Assembly: GCA_964396055.1 (NCBI GenBank)
Contig: CAYNDV010000214.1
Location: 1-6,069 of the forward strand
Reading direction: 5' to 3'
Origin: CAYJPV01 sp964396055
GTDB taxonomy: Bacteria; Acidobacteriota; Vicinamibacteria; Vicinamibacterales; JAKQTR01
Length of the DNA: 6,069 nucleotides
Positions 1 through 5,940 of this stretch are shown here, piece after piece; the stretch's first letter is position 1, and every line of letters begins with the position of its first letter. The position numbers were made by a program, and so were the translations under genes. The notes beneath the pieces were generated by a model. It searched no databases. It worked only from the letters and a program-made list of their open reading frames with translations, and was not told the origin of the DNA.

Positions 1-107
1 TCGGCGCGCGTCTGGGCTTCCTGCATGATCTGGCGGGCGTCCTGGGCGAGCGCCGGCGGCGTGACCGTCAGCAGCGCCCCGAGCGCGAGCGCGGCGATCA
101 GGGGCAT
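1..107 (-). CDS. LolA-like outer-membrane lipoprotein-sorting protein, N-terminal fragment
   Basis: Only the first 35 codons are in the window; the gene leaves the left edge. The reading begins MPLIAALALGALL, a hydrophobic signal-peptide core, followed by a probable signal peptidase I site (PPALA|QDA) and a mature start QDARQIMQEAQTRA. That mature start resembles exported LolA-like 'outer membrane lipoprotein-sorting' proteins, which are periplasmic lipid or lipoprotein carriers. Its place behind an ABC ATPase and FtsX-type permease on the same strand supports this. The start is uncertain. ATG at 107 has no Shine-Dalgarno and sits inside a GGGGCAT repeat, and the signal peptide then lacks the usual Arg/Lys n-region. 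The frame is open upstream to an ATG at 212-210 that overlaps the four-helix stop codon (TGATG), which would add 35 residues, mostly repeat-encoded. The family call rests on few residues. Confidence 0.6.
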   Translation of the reverse strand, partial: MPLIAALALGALLTVTPPALAQDARQIMQEAQTRA

Positions 108-164
108 GGGGCATGGGGCGTGGGGGCGAAACCCGGGACTCGGGACTCGGGGCTCGGGGCTCGG
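101..164. repeat. Left heptad-repeat array, contains inverted-repeat arm
   Basis: On the plus strand the array reads GGGGCAT twice (101-114), GGGGCGT (115-121), a 13-base spacer, GGGACTC twice (135-148), GGGGCTC twice (149-162), then GG. All units are 7 bases long and G-rich. Positions 133-164 are the exact reverse complement of 664-695. The array has no stop codon in the LolA-like reading frame, and the possible ATG at 107 of that gene is made from a GGGGCAT unit. Because units are 7 bases rather than a multiple of 3, the arrangement does not look selected for coding. Confidence 0.9.
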
Positions 165-211
165 TCGCAGGTCCGCTTCGCCACACCATCGGGTACGCAA
201 CGCGGACAGCA

Positions 212-601
212 TCACAGCCGTCCCTTCCGGACACCGCCCTGCGATTCCAACGCTCGACAGAGACCGTGGAGGATTCTGCCCACATCGCCGGCAAGCGTGA
301 AGGTCTCCTGAATCCCGTTCCGCTCAACGTAACCCAGCCTGACGCCGAGTTCCAACTGCGTCTCCAACTCAGCCTGCGAACCCAACGCAATGCTCACGAA
401 ACTGGCGTAGGCCTGTCGTGAACGTCGATTGTGACCCTCGGCGATGTTGGAGGCGATCGAAACGGCTGAGCGTCTGATCTTTGCCGTCAGCCCGAACTGC
501 TCGTGCCTGGGAAACCGTTCTGTCAGTTGGCAGCACCTCACGGCGAGGTCCATCGCTTTTCGCCACCCGTCGAGATCCCGGTAAGACACGATGCCCGCCA
601 T
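212..601 (-). CDS. Four-helix-bundle protein of the 23S rRNA IVS type
   Basis: The 129-residue product matches the S23/IVP four-helix-bundle family over its length. Hallmarks are W13xKA near the N-terminus, the FPRHEQFGL segment around residues 30-38, the core IRRSAVSIASNIAEGHNRRS at about 42-61, and the AELETQLELGVRLGYVER stretch at about 77-94. Family members are about 115-130 residues, all alpha-helical and pentameric in known structures; relatives include the Avd accessory proteins of diversity-generating retroelements. The function of stand-alone copies is unknown. A strong Shine-Dalgarno GGAGGG (613-608) six bases before ATG fixes the start. The gene lies 104 bases after the permease stop, on the same strand, bracketed by the inverted heptad arrays. 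No reverse transcriptase or variable repeat is visible, so a DGR role is unsupported here. The family call is firm; function is not. Confidence 0.93.
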   Translation of the reverse strand: MAGIVSYRDLDGWRKAMDLAVRCCQLTERFPRHEQFGLTAKIRRSAVSIASNIAEGHNRRSRQAYASFVSIALGSQAELETQLELGVRLGYVERNGIQETFTLAGDVGRILHGLCRALESQGGVRKGRL

Positions 602-622
602 AGGTGTCCCTCCAAGTCAGTC

Positions 623-706
623 GATTCTCGATTCCCCCGAGCCCCACGCCCCCTGTCCCATTTCCGAGCCCCGAGCCCCGAGTCCCGAGTCCCGGCCCCA
701 CGTCCC
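623..706. repeat. Right heptad-repeat array, contains inverted-repeat arm
   Basis: On the plus strand, 7-base units run GATTCTC, GATTCCC, CC, GAGCCCC, ACGCCCC, CTGTCCC, ATTTCC, GAGCCCC twice, GAGTCCC twice, GGCCCC, ACGTCCC. The central part (664-695) is a perfect reverse complement of 133-164. The outer end touches the permease stop codon (cta at 706-708 on the plus strand). The inner end lies about 10 bases upstream of the four-helix gene's Shine-Dalgarno, so the array forms most of that gene's leader. Degenerate units on the inner side suggest older copies next to a better-kept core. Confidence 0.9.
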
Positions 707-3255
707 TACTCATACTCCAACGCCTCCACGAGCGATCCGCGCACGGCCGCCTCGGCGGGCCAGAGGGCGGCGAGGAAGGCGGCGCCCAGGATCAGGGGGA
801 CCAGCAGGGCTGCGATCTCGAACGGGAACTGGTACGGCAGGGCCGCTCCGGTGATGTCGCGGCGCGTGGCCTCCAGCATGTAGAAGAGCATCACGGACCC
901 GATGGCGAAACCCAGGACGAGGCCGACGGCGCCAATCGACAGGGCCTCCATCCAGATGGTGTGGCGAATCTGGTTCCGGAGGCCGCCGACGGCCTGCAGG
1001 ACGCCCAGTTCGCGGCGCCGGTCGATGATCGACACCGTGAGGGTGTTGACGATGCCGAGAATGGCCACGAGGACGGCGATGGCGATCTGCGCGTAGGCGA
1101 GGCCGAGCCACTGCTCGGTCAGCCCGCTGATCCACGACTTCACTTCCTGGTTCGTGAGCACGAACAGGCGCGTGGTGCCCGCAAACCGCTCGATGATGCG
1201 CTGCCGCACGTCGGCCGCCCGCGCGCCCGCGGCCACGTACACGCGGAAGATGTTCACCGTGTCGTCCCGGAACAGGCGGATGTACTGCGCGCGGTCCATG
1301 AGGATGGTCCCGGTCTGATCCGACCAGTCCACCACCAGGGCGATGATGGGAATCCGGTGCGTCCCGGTGGGCGTGTCGAGGGCGATGGTGTCGCCCGCGT
1401 GCAGGCCCTGCAACTGCGCGAAGTTGTCGGACAGGATGACGCCTTCGCCCCTGGCGGCCCGTTCGTACATGTCCTGCGGGCCCTCGACGGCCGGCCGCCG
1501 GGCCCGCGCGCCGAGCGAGTCGGTTTCGACGCCGATCAGCATCACCGGCGCGCCGCGGTACAGCACACGATGGCTGCGGACGCGCTGCACCAGGCTCACG
1601 CCCTCGATGCCGGCCAGGGTGTCGCCGAAGGCTGACGGAAACCGGAAGTGCCGTTCCGTCAGGCTCGGGGACGGCGCCACGAACAGGTCCGGGTTCAGCG
1701 CGTGTGTCGTCCAGTCCATGATGGAGCCGAAACTGGCGACGGCGATGCCGCCGAGCGTGACGACGAGGGACAACGAGAGCATCAGCGCCGTGATCGTCGC
1801 GGACGTGCGGCGGGGGGACTGAATGAGGCTGTCGGCCGCGAGCGCGCCCTCGACCGGGCGCAGCCAGCGCAGCAACGGCCTGAGAGCCCGCGTGAGCCAC
1901 AGCACCGCCGTCGGGCTCACCAGCAGCATGGCGAGCACGGTGGTGGCGAACCCCGCGTAGAACACCACGCTGGATCCGCCCAGCGCCAGCAGCACGACCG
2001 AGAGGACCGCGAGGGCCATGGCCGCGAGGCGGCGCGCGCGGCTCTCGCCGGCGGACAACGCCTGGTCGCGGCCCTTCTGGAGCGCGAGCACCGGGTCCAC
2101 CCGCGACGCGCTGCGCGCCGGGAAGAACCCCGCCGCCAGGCTGGTCGCCACGCCCATGGCGAAGCCGGCGGCCATGAGGCCGGGCTCGGACGCGATCTCG
2201 ACGGTGCGGTCCGCCACGCCGTAGATGCCCTTGATCATCGACGACACGTAGACCGACAGGCCCCGGGCCAGCACCACGCCCAGGCCCAGGCCCGCCAGCG
2301 AACCCACGACGCCCGCCAGGCCGCTTTCGAGCAGGAACAGGCCGCGCACCTGCCCGCGGGACGCCCCGAGGGCCCGCAGCACGCCGATCTCGTGCCGGCG
2401 CTGGGCGACGGCAATCGAGAAGGCGTTGTAGATGATGAACATCCCGATGAACAGCGCGAAGGCGCTGTTGATGTTCGCCGTGAACGAGTAGACCCGGAGC
2501 ACCGAGTCGATCTGCTGGCCGCGCGCCGACGGGGTCTCCACCTGGTAGCCGGCGCCCAGGGCCCGTTCGAGGGCGGCCCGGCCGGTGGCCAGGTCAACGC
2601 CCTCGGCCAGGGCCAGGTCGATCCGGTCGAAGCGCCGCCCGCGCCCGAACACCATCTGGGCGGCGTAGACGTCCATCACCGCGAGGTTCCCGCCGAAGGC
2701 CTGGCTGAGGCCGCTGGACTTCATGATGCCGCGCACGGTGAACAACTTCTCGCCGTTCATGGTGCGCATGGGCACGCGGCTGCCGATCCGCAGGCCGTTG
2801 CGGCCGGCGAACTCCTGCGTGACCATCAGCGAATCGGGCTGGGCGAGGAAGACGAGCGGGTCGTCGATGATCGCCTCGTCGCCGGTCTCGAGGTCGTAGT
2901 CGCGCAGGCTTCGGTCGCCGGTCAGGTCGACAGCCAGGATCAGCAGGTTGCCCTCGCTCGCGAGGGTCGTATCCACCGGCGCCTCGATGACGGGCACGGC
3001 CACCCGTACCTCTGGCAGCGCCTGGACCTGTTCGAGCACCTCCTCGGGGAACCCCGACTCGCCCGACGTCACCTGCAGCTGCGCCTTGCCTGCGATCCGG
3101 TCAACCGTGCGGTAGAAGCCGTACAGCACGGACTGGTTGGCGGTGTGCATGCCGACGAACACCGCCACTCCCAGCATGATGCCCACGGCCGTGAGGACGG
3201 TGCGCACCTTGTGCCGGCGCACGTAGGGCCATGTGATGAGCCGCAGCAGCGTCAT
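706..3255 (-). CDS. ABC transporter permease, FtsX/MacB type with two FtsX domains
   Basis: This 849-residue inner-membrane protein has the duplicated layout of large ABC3 permeases such as YbbP. TM1 lies at about 18-38, followed by a MacB-like periplasmic domain (about 40-255) and a first FtsX domain (about 262-390, three TMs, coupling helix RRHEIGVLRALGASRGQV). Two extra TMs follow at about 408-455, TM7 at about 488-512, a second periplasmic domain (513-715), and a second FtsX domain (about 718-840, coupling helix RRRELGVLQAVGGLRNQI). The start MTLLRLITWPYVRRHK was chosen because its ATG overlaps the ATPase TGA by four bases (ATGA). A longer open frame upstream runs through the ATPase gene and is Arg/Ala/Pro-rich shadow. 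Proteins of this class work by mechanotransmission on envelope lipids or lipoproteins rather than classical import. The downstream LolA-like gene suggests a lipoprotein or lipid transfer role; the substrate is unknown. Confidence 0.93.
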   Translation of the reverse strand: MTLLRLITWPYVRRHKVRTVLTAVGIMLGVAVFVGMHTANQSVLYGFYRTVDRIAGKAQLQVTSGESGFPEEVLEQVQALPEVRVAVPVIEAPVDTTLASEGNLLILAVDLTGDRSLRDYDLETGDEAIIDDPLVFLAQPDSLMVTQEFAGRNGLRIGSRVPMRTMNGEKLFTVRGIMKSSGLSQAFGGNLAVMDVYAAQMVFGRGRRFDRIDLALAEGVDLATGRAALERALGAGYQVETPSARGQQIDSVLRVYSFTANINSAFALFIGMFIIYNAFSIAVAQRRHEIGVLRALGASRGQVRGLFLLESGLAGVVGSLAGLGLGVVLARGLSVYVSSMIKGIYGVADRTVEIASEPGLMAAGFAMGVATSLAAGFFPARSASRVDPVLALQKGRDQALSAGESRARRLAAMALAVLSVVLLALGGSSVVFYAGFATTVLAMLLVSPTAVLWLTRALRPLLRWLRPVEGALAADSLIQSPRRTSATITALMLSLSLVVTLGGIAVASFGSIMDWTTHALNPDLFVAPSPSLTERHFRFPSAFGDTLAGIEGVSLVQRVRSHRVLYRGAPVMLIGVETDSLGARARRPAVEGPQDMYERAARGEGVILSDNFAQLQGLHAGDTIALDTPTGTHRIPIIALVVDWSDQTGTILMDRAQYIRLFRDDTVNIFRVYVAAGARAADVRQRIIERFAGTTRLFVLTNQEVKSWISGLTEQWLGLAYAQIAIAVLVAILGIVNTLTVSIIDRRRELGVLQAVGGLRNQIRHTIWMEALSIGAVGLVLGFAIGSVMLFYMLEATRRDITGAALPYQFPFEIAALLVPLILGAAFLAALWPAEAAVRGSLVEALEYE

Positions 3256-3926
3256 CGCCGTTCGTCCGAGACCACGCGGCCGTCGCGCAGGGCGATTGTG
3301 CGCGCGCAGCTGCGGGCCACCGTCTGGTCGTGGGTCACCACCAGCACCGTCGCGCCCAGCTCGCGGTGCAGGCGCTGGATCAGGGCGAGGATGTCGGCGC
3401 CCGTGGCGGAATCGAGGTTGCCCGTCGGCTCGTCGGCGAGCAGGACGGGCGGATAGACGGCCAGCGCGCGGGCGATGGCGACGCGCTGGCGCTCGCCGCC
3501 CGACAGTTCGTCCGGCACGTGCTCGAGCCGCTTGCCCAACTGCACCAGCTCGAGCAGTTCCTGCGCCCGCGCCGCGGCCTTCTTCCGGGCCCACCCCCGG
3601 AGGTGCAGCGGCAGGGCCACGTTCTCGACGCACGACAACGTGGGCAGGAGGTTGAAGAACTGGAAGATGAACCCGATCTTGTCGCGCCGCACCCGCGTCA
3701 GCCCGTCGTCGTCGAGACCGTCGAGGCGCTGGCCGTCGATGGCGATCCAGCCGGCGGTCGGTCGGTCGAGGGCGCCGATGAGGTTGAGCAGTGTCGACTT
3801 GCCCGAACCGGAAGGCCCGATGATGGACACCATCTCGCCGCGCTCGACCGTCAGGTCGACCGCGTCGAGGGCCGTGACCGTCCGTCTTCCGTCAAAGATC
3901 TTGCTGACGCCGGAAAGGGTGATCAT
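3252..3926 (-). CDS. ABC transporter ATP-binding protein, LolD/MacB/YbbA type
   Basis: The 224-residue single-domain ATPase carries all motifs of an active ABC subunit: Walker A GPSGSGKST (37-45), Q-loop Gln89 in FIFQFFNLLP, signature LSGGERQ (141-147), Walker B VLLADEP (161-167, Asp165 and Glu166), D-loop NLDS (170-173) and switch His199. The short length, the FQ(F/x)FNLLP Q-loop and the DEPTGNLDS sequence are typical of the LolD/MacB/FtsE group that partners FtsX-type permeases. It should dimerise in the cytoplasm against the permease coupling helices. The start ATG at 3926 follows GAGGT at a spacing of six bases. The gene heads the operon and overlaps the permease gene by four bases, implying translational coupling. 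A dyad covers its ribosome binding site (3927-3949). Confidence 0.96.
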   Translation of the reverse strand: MITLSGVSKIFDGRRTVTALDAVDLTVERGEMVSIIGPSGSGKSTLLNLIGALDRPTAGWIAIDGQRLDGLDDDGLTRVRRDKIGFIFQFFNLLPTLSCVENVALPLHLRGWARKKAAARAQELLELVQLGKRLEHVPDELSGGERQRVAIARALAVYPPVLLADEPTGNLDSATGADILALIQRLHRELGATVLVVTHDQTVARSCARTIALRDGRVVSDERR

Positions 3927-3949
3927 GTCGGTACCTCAGGGTACTCGAC
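3927..3949 (-). promoter_or_regulatory. Dyad over the ATPase ribosome binding site
   Basis: Plus-strand GTCG-GTACC (3927-3935) and GGTAC-t-CGAC (3940-3949) pair as nine base pairs with one bulged base around a four-base loop. In the minus-strand transcript the ATPase Shine-Dalgarno (GAGGT) lies partly in the loop and partly in the 3' arm, and the hairpin ends directly before the AUG. It could hide the ribosome binding site or serve as a protein operator in DNA. The pairing is seen; a regulatory role is inferred. Confidence 0.4.
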
Positions 3950-4017
3950 CGGCGGGCCGCGGCCAACGCCGGAGTCGGCCGGAACTCCCAGGGCGTGCCG
4001 CCGTCATATTCTCTTGC

Positions 4018-4023
4018 GGAGGG
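4018..4023 (+). promoter_or_regulatory. Shine-Dalgarno deciding the GT39 start
   Basis: GGAGGG at 4018-4023 lies seven bases before the ATG at 4031. It selects that start over the in-frame ATG at 3995, which has no comparable site and would add twelve residues without family character. Confidence 0.8.
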
Positions 4024-4030
4024 TCTTCGT

Positions 4031-5608
4031 ATGCCGTTCCCCGCTCCGGCGCGTTTCCCGGGCGCCCGCCCGGACTACCGCACGCTCGCATTCGTTGCCG
4101 CGCTGCCGCTGGGGCTGCACCTGGCCGCCGCCGCGTCGCCTTCCTACGGCTACTTCATCGACGAGTTCTACTACCTGGCGTGCGCGAAGCGGCTGGCGCT
4201 CGGGTACGTCGATCATCCGCCGCTGTCCGTGTGGCTGCTCGCGCTGGTGCGCGCGGTCCTGGGCGAATCGGTCATCGCCATCCGCCTCGCCTCGTTCGTG
4301 GCGCACAGCGCGACCGTCTGGCTCACCGGCGTGCTGGTGGCGCGGTTCGGCGGCGGACGCACCGCCACCGTGCTGGCGGGCCTGGCCGTCGGGCTGTCGC
4401 CGGTCCTCCTGGCGCTGAGCGGCTTCTACTCGATGAATGCCTTCGAGCCGGTCCTGTGGCTGCTCATCGTCCTCGCCGTCATGCGGATCATGGAGACCGG
4501 TGAATCCCGCGGGTGGCTGGCGGTGGGGCTGCTTGTCGGGCTGTCGCTCCAGAACAAGCACACCGCCGCGGCGTACCTGCTGGCGCTCGGCGTCGGAGTC
4601 CTGGCGACGCGGACCCGGCGTGTCCTGGCCGACCGGTGGCTGTGGGCGGGCGCGGCCATCGCGGCCCTGCTCGTGGCGCCGAACATCGTGTGGCAGGCCC
4701 TCAACGGCTGGCCGTCCATCGAGTTCTACCGCAACGCGCACCTGCTGAAGAACGTCCCGGCATCGCCGCTGGAGTCGATCGCGGCGCAGATCCTGGTCAA
4801 CAACCCGGTGGCACTGCCGCTCTGGCTGGCCGGGCTGTTCTTCCTGCTCGCGGGCCCGTCGTCGCCGAAGTTTCGATTCATCGCCGTCGGGTACCTGGTG
4901 TTGCTGGCGATGCACGTGGCATCGGGCACCAGCAGGCCCGACCGGACGGCGGCCGCGTATCCCGTGCTGTTCGCCGCCGGCGCCGTCTGGCTGGAATCCG
5001 GCCTGCGGCGCCTGGCCGGTCCGGGACCCGGCCTGGCCCGGGCCGTGCCGGCGGTCTGTGTGGCGCTGCTGGTCGTCAGCGCGGCGGCCCTGGTGCCGAT
5101 CGCGCTGCCGGTCCTGTCTCCGCCGGCACTGGCCCGTTACGTCGAGACCCTCGGCCTGAACGCGCAGGCCGAACGGGGCAAGTCGTCACCGATCCCGCAG
5201 TTGCTCGCCGACCGCACCGGCTGGGAGTCGTTCGTCGACGATGTCGCGCGGGTGTACTGGACGCTCACGGCATCCGAACGTGAACGGGTCCTGTTCTACG
5301 CGCCTTCCTACGGCCAGGCCGGCGCGATCGAACTCCTCGGACCTGCACGGGGGCTGCCCGAGGGGCGGGTCATTGGATCGCAGAACACGTACTGGCACTG
5401 GAGCGTGGGGCGCGTGAACACCGACGTACTGATTGCGGTGGACGCCGGCGAGGACACCCTGCGCCGTCTCTTTGCGGACGTGCGCGAGGCGGGCCGCAGC
5501 TACTGCGACTACTGCATGAGCTGGCGCAACGACAACCCGATCTTCCTGGCGCGCGGCTCGATCGCCCCGGTGGACTCGGTCTGGCCGCGCGCCCGGCACT
5601 ACGAATAG
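4031..5608 (+). CDS. Glycosyltransferase family 39 (PMT_2/ArnT-like) membrane protein
   Basis: This 525-residue integral membrane protein has about ten to twelve hydrophobic segments in the first 360 residues and a soluble C-terminal domain. After the first segment (about 18-36) comes the family's acidic motif IDEFYYLACAKRLALGYVDHPP, with Asp44-Glu45 in the first periplasmic loop (probable catalytic and metal site) and DHPP at 61-64. Further family marks are AIRL (83-86), NKHTA (175-179) and AYPVLFAAGAVW (309-320). The C-terminal part has YGQAGAIELLG and SQNTYWHW, typical of bacterial members. Such enzymes move a sugar from a polyprenyl-phosphate donor to a lipid, glycan or protein on the periplasmic side; the acceptor cannot be told. 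A CxxC pair (Cys492, Cys495) lies in the C-terminal domain. It is transcribed divergently from the ABC operon, so a functional link is possible but unproven. Confidence 0.92.
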   Translation: MPFPAPARFPGARPDYRTLAFVAALPLGLHLAAAASPSYGYFIDEFYYLACAKRLALGYVDHPPLSVWLLALVRAVLGESVIAIRLASFVAHSATVWLTGVLVARFGGGRTATVLAGLAVGLSPVLLALSGFYSMNAFEPVLWLLIVLAVMRIMETGESRGWLAVGLLVGLSLQNKHTAAAYLLALGVGVLATRTRRVLADRWLWAGAAIAALLVAPNIVWQALNGWPSIEFYRNAHLLKNVPASPLESIAAQILVNNPVALPLWLAGLFFLLAGPSSPKFRFIAVGYLVLLAMHVASGTSRPDRTAAAYPVLFAAGAVWLESGLRRLAGPGPGLARAVPAVCVALLVVSAAALVPIALPVLSPPALARYVETLGLNAQAERGKSSPIPQLLADRTGWESFVDDVARVYWTLTASERERVLFYAPSYGQAGAIELLGPARGLPEGRVIGSQNTYWHWSVGRVNTDVLIAVDAGEDTLRRLFADVREAGRSYCDYCMSWRNDNPIFLARGSIAPVDSVWPRARHYE

Positions 5609-5634
5609 CAGACGGGGCCAGTCGACGGAAGGAG

Positions 5635-5653
5635 GGGCCGCCCACGGCGGCCC
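5635..5653. terminator. Hairpin between convergent genes
   Basis: GGGCCGCC (5635-5642) and GGCGGCCC (5646-5653) form a perfect 8-bp GC stem with a three-base loop. It lies 26 bases after the GT39 stop and 13 bases past the stop of the convergent selenoprotein gene. No T-tract follows on either strand, so it is not a canonical intrinsic terminator; it may act as a bidirectional transcript-end or stability hairpin. Confidence 0.45.
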
Positions 5654-5666
5654 TGCATCACACGCC

Positions 5667-5879
5667 TCAACTGCCGCCGTAGCCGATCGTCACCTTCCCG
5701 TCGTCGACGATCACCGGCACGTCGCGGCGGCCGCCGCTGGCCTGAAGCATCCGCGCCAGTTCACCGGCGCTCTTCTTCACGTTCACGTACTCGACCGCGT
5801 ACCCCTGCTTCGCGTACGCCGCCCGGGCGTCGCTCGTGTAGGGTCAGGTGTCCTTGCCGAAGATCGTGACCTGCTTCAT
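5667..5879 (-). CDS. Uxx-star glutaredoxin-like selenoprotein (in-frame TGA = Sec12)
   Basis: The reading begins MKQVTIFGKDT, meets an in-frame TGA at 5846-5844 (codon 12), continues PYTSDARAAYAKQGYAVEYV and NVKKSAGELARMLQ, and ends ASGGRRDVPVIVDDGKVTIGYGGS then TGA. With the first TGA read as selenocysteine it is a complete 70-residue glutaredoxin/thioredoxin-fold protein: first beta strand (VTIF), redox motif U-P-Y-T, then the conserved VPVIV strand with its cis-Pro, and a GYGGS tail. This matches the small Uxx-star (seleno)protein family, in which Sec or Cys occupies this position. GGAGG (5890-5886) lies six bases before ATG. A SECIS-like hairpin follows the TGA. It is probably cotranscribed with the upstream thioesterase gene. 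A redox role is inferred from the fold; the partner is unknown. Alternatives are a nonsense mutation or a sequencing error, judged unlikely because the stop falls exactly on the active-site residue. Confidence 0.88.
5812..5833 (-). promoter_or_regulatory. Putative bacterial SECIS hairpin
   Basis: Immediately downstream of the in-frame TGA, the minus-strand transcript can fold GCG-ACGCC (5833-5826), loop CGGGC (5825-5821), GGCGU-A-CGC (5820-5812). This gives an upper stem of five pairs, one bulged A, and three lower pairs. The loop begins 18 bases after the UGA and has G at its second position. Both agree with the known bacterial SECIS pattern: a short stem-loop inside the coding region soon after UGA, with a G among the first loop bases, recognised by SelB. 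Folding was done by eye. Confidence 0.65.
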
Positions 5880-5893
5880 CTGGTGCCTCCAGG

Positions 5894-5940
5894 TCTCAGG
5901 TTCACAGTTCAGGGTTCAGGGTTCAGGGTTCAGGGTTGAG
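5894..5940. repeat. TTCAGGG heptad tandem array
   Basis: Four perfect TTCAGGG units (5908-5935) are flanked by degenerate ones (TCTCAGG, TTCACAG before; TTGAG after). The array lies between the thioesterase and selenoprotein genes, and its outer unit supplies the thioesterase stop codon. On the minus strand each unit gives TGA, so the four units close all three frames. The 7-base period matches the arrays around the four-helix gene, but the unit sequence differs. Confidence 0.92.

Larger units (their letters stand above)
101..706. mobile_element. Candidate cassette: four-helix-bundle gene between inverted heptad arrays
   Basis: The unit consists of a left heptad array (101-164), one minus-strand gene (601-212) and a right heptad array (623-706). 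The arrays share a perfect 32-base inverted repeat, 133-164 against 664-695. The unit lies exactly between the permease stop codon (708-706) and the start region of the LolA-like gene, so it interrupts what would otherwise be a tight transporter operon. No transposase, integrase or clear target-site duplication is visible. Mobility would have to be supplied in trans, or the unit is a domesticated remnant. The arrangement recalls intervening sequences of 23S rRNA genes, where a related four-helix protein gene can lie inside a base-paired stem. Calling it a mobile element is an inference from layout. Confidence 0.45.

Noticed and set aside
101..164. CRISPR array
   Set aside because: Units are 7 bases and directly adjacent, without unique spacers of 25-40 bases.
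212..601. Avd subunit of a diversity-generating retroelement
   Set aside because: No reverse transcriptase, template repeat or variable repeat in the window; the sequence fits the stand-alone IVS-type branch.
604..3456. Long plus-strand open frames at 604-1635 and 1648-3456
   Set aside because: They are antisense to the permease and ATPase genes, rich in Arg, Gly, His and Gln, with no domain character; they result from high GC at third codon positions.
3256..3633. A 126-residue N-terminal extension of the permease
   Set aside because: It overlaps the ATPase gene in another frame and is low-complexity Arg/Ala/Pro/Gly. The ATGA overlap at 3255-3252 and a typical TM1 give the real start.
4007..4012. 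TATTCT as a -10 promoter box for GT39
   Set aside because: No matching -35 box, and a start of transcription here would fall at or inside the Shine-Dalgarno.
3995..4030. Upstream ATG for the GT39 gene
   Set aside because: No ribosome binding site before it, while GGAGGG sits seven bases before the ATG at 4031.
4004..4915. Minus-strand open frame opposite GT39
   Set aside because: Gln/Arg/His-rich antisense shadow of the GT39 gene without recognisable motifs.
5844..5846. TGA as a disabling mutation (pseudogene)
   Set aside because: The stop lies exactly at the catalytic position, the remaining frame is intact to a natural end, and a SECIS-like hairpin follows. Kept only as the alternative.
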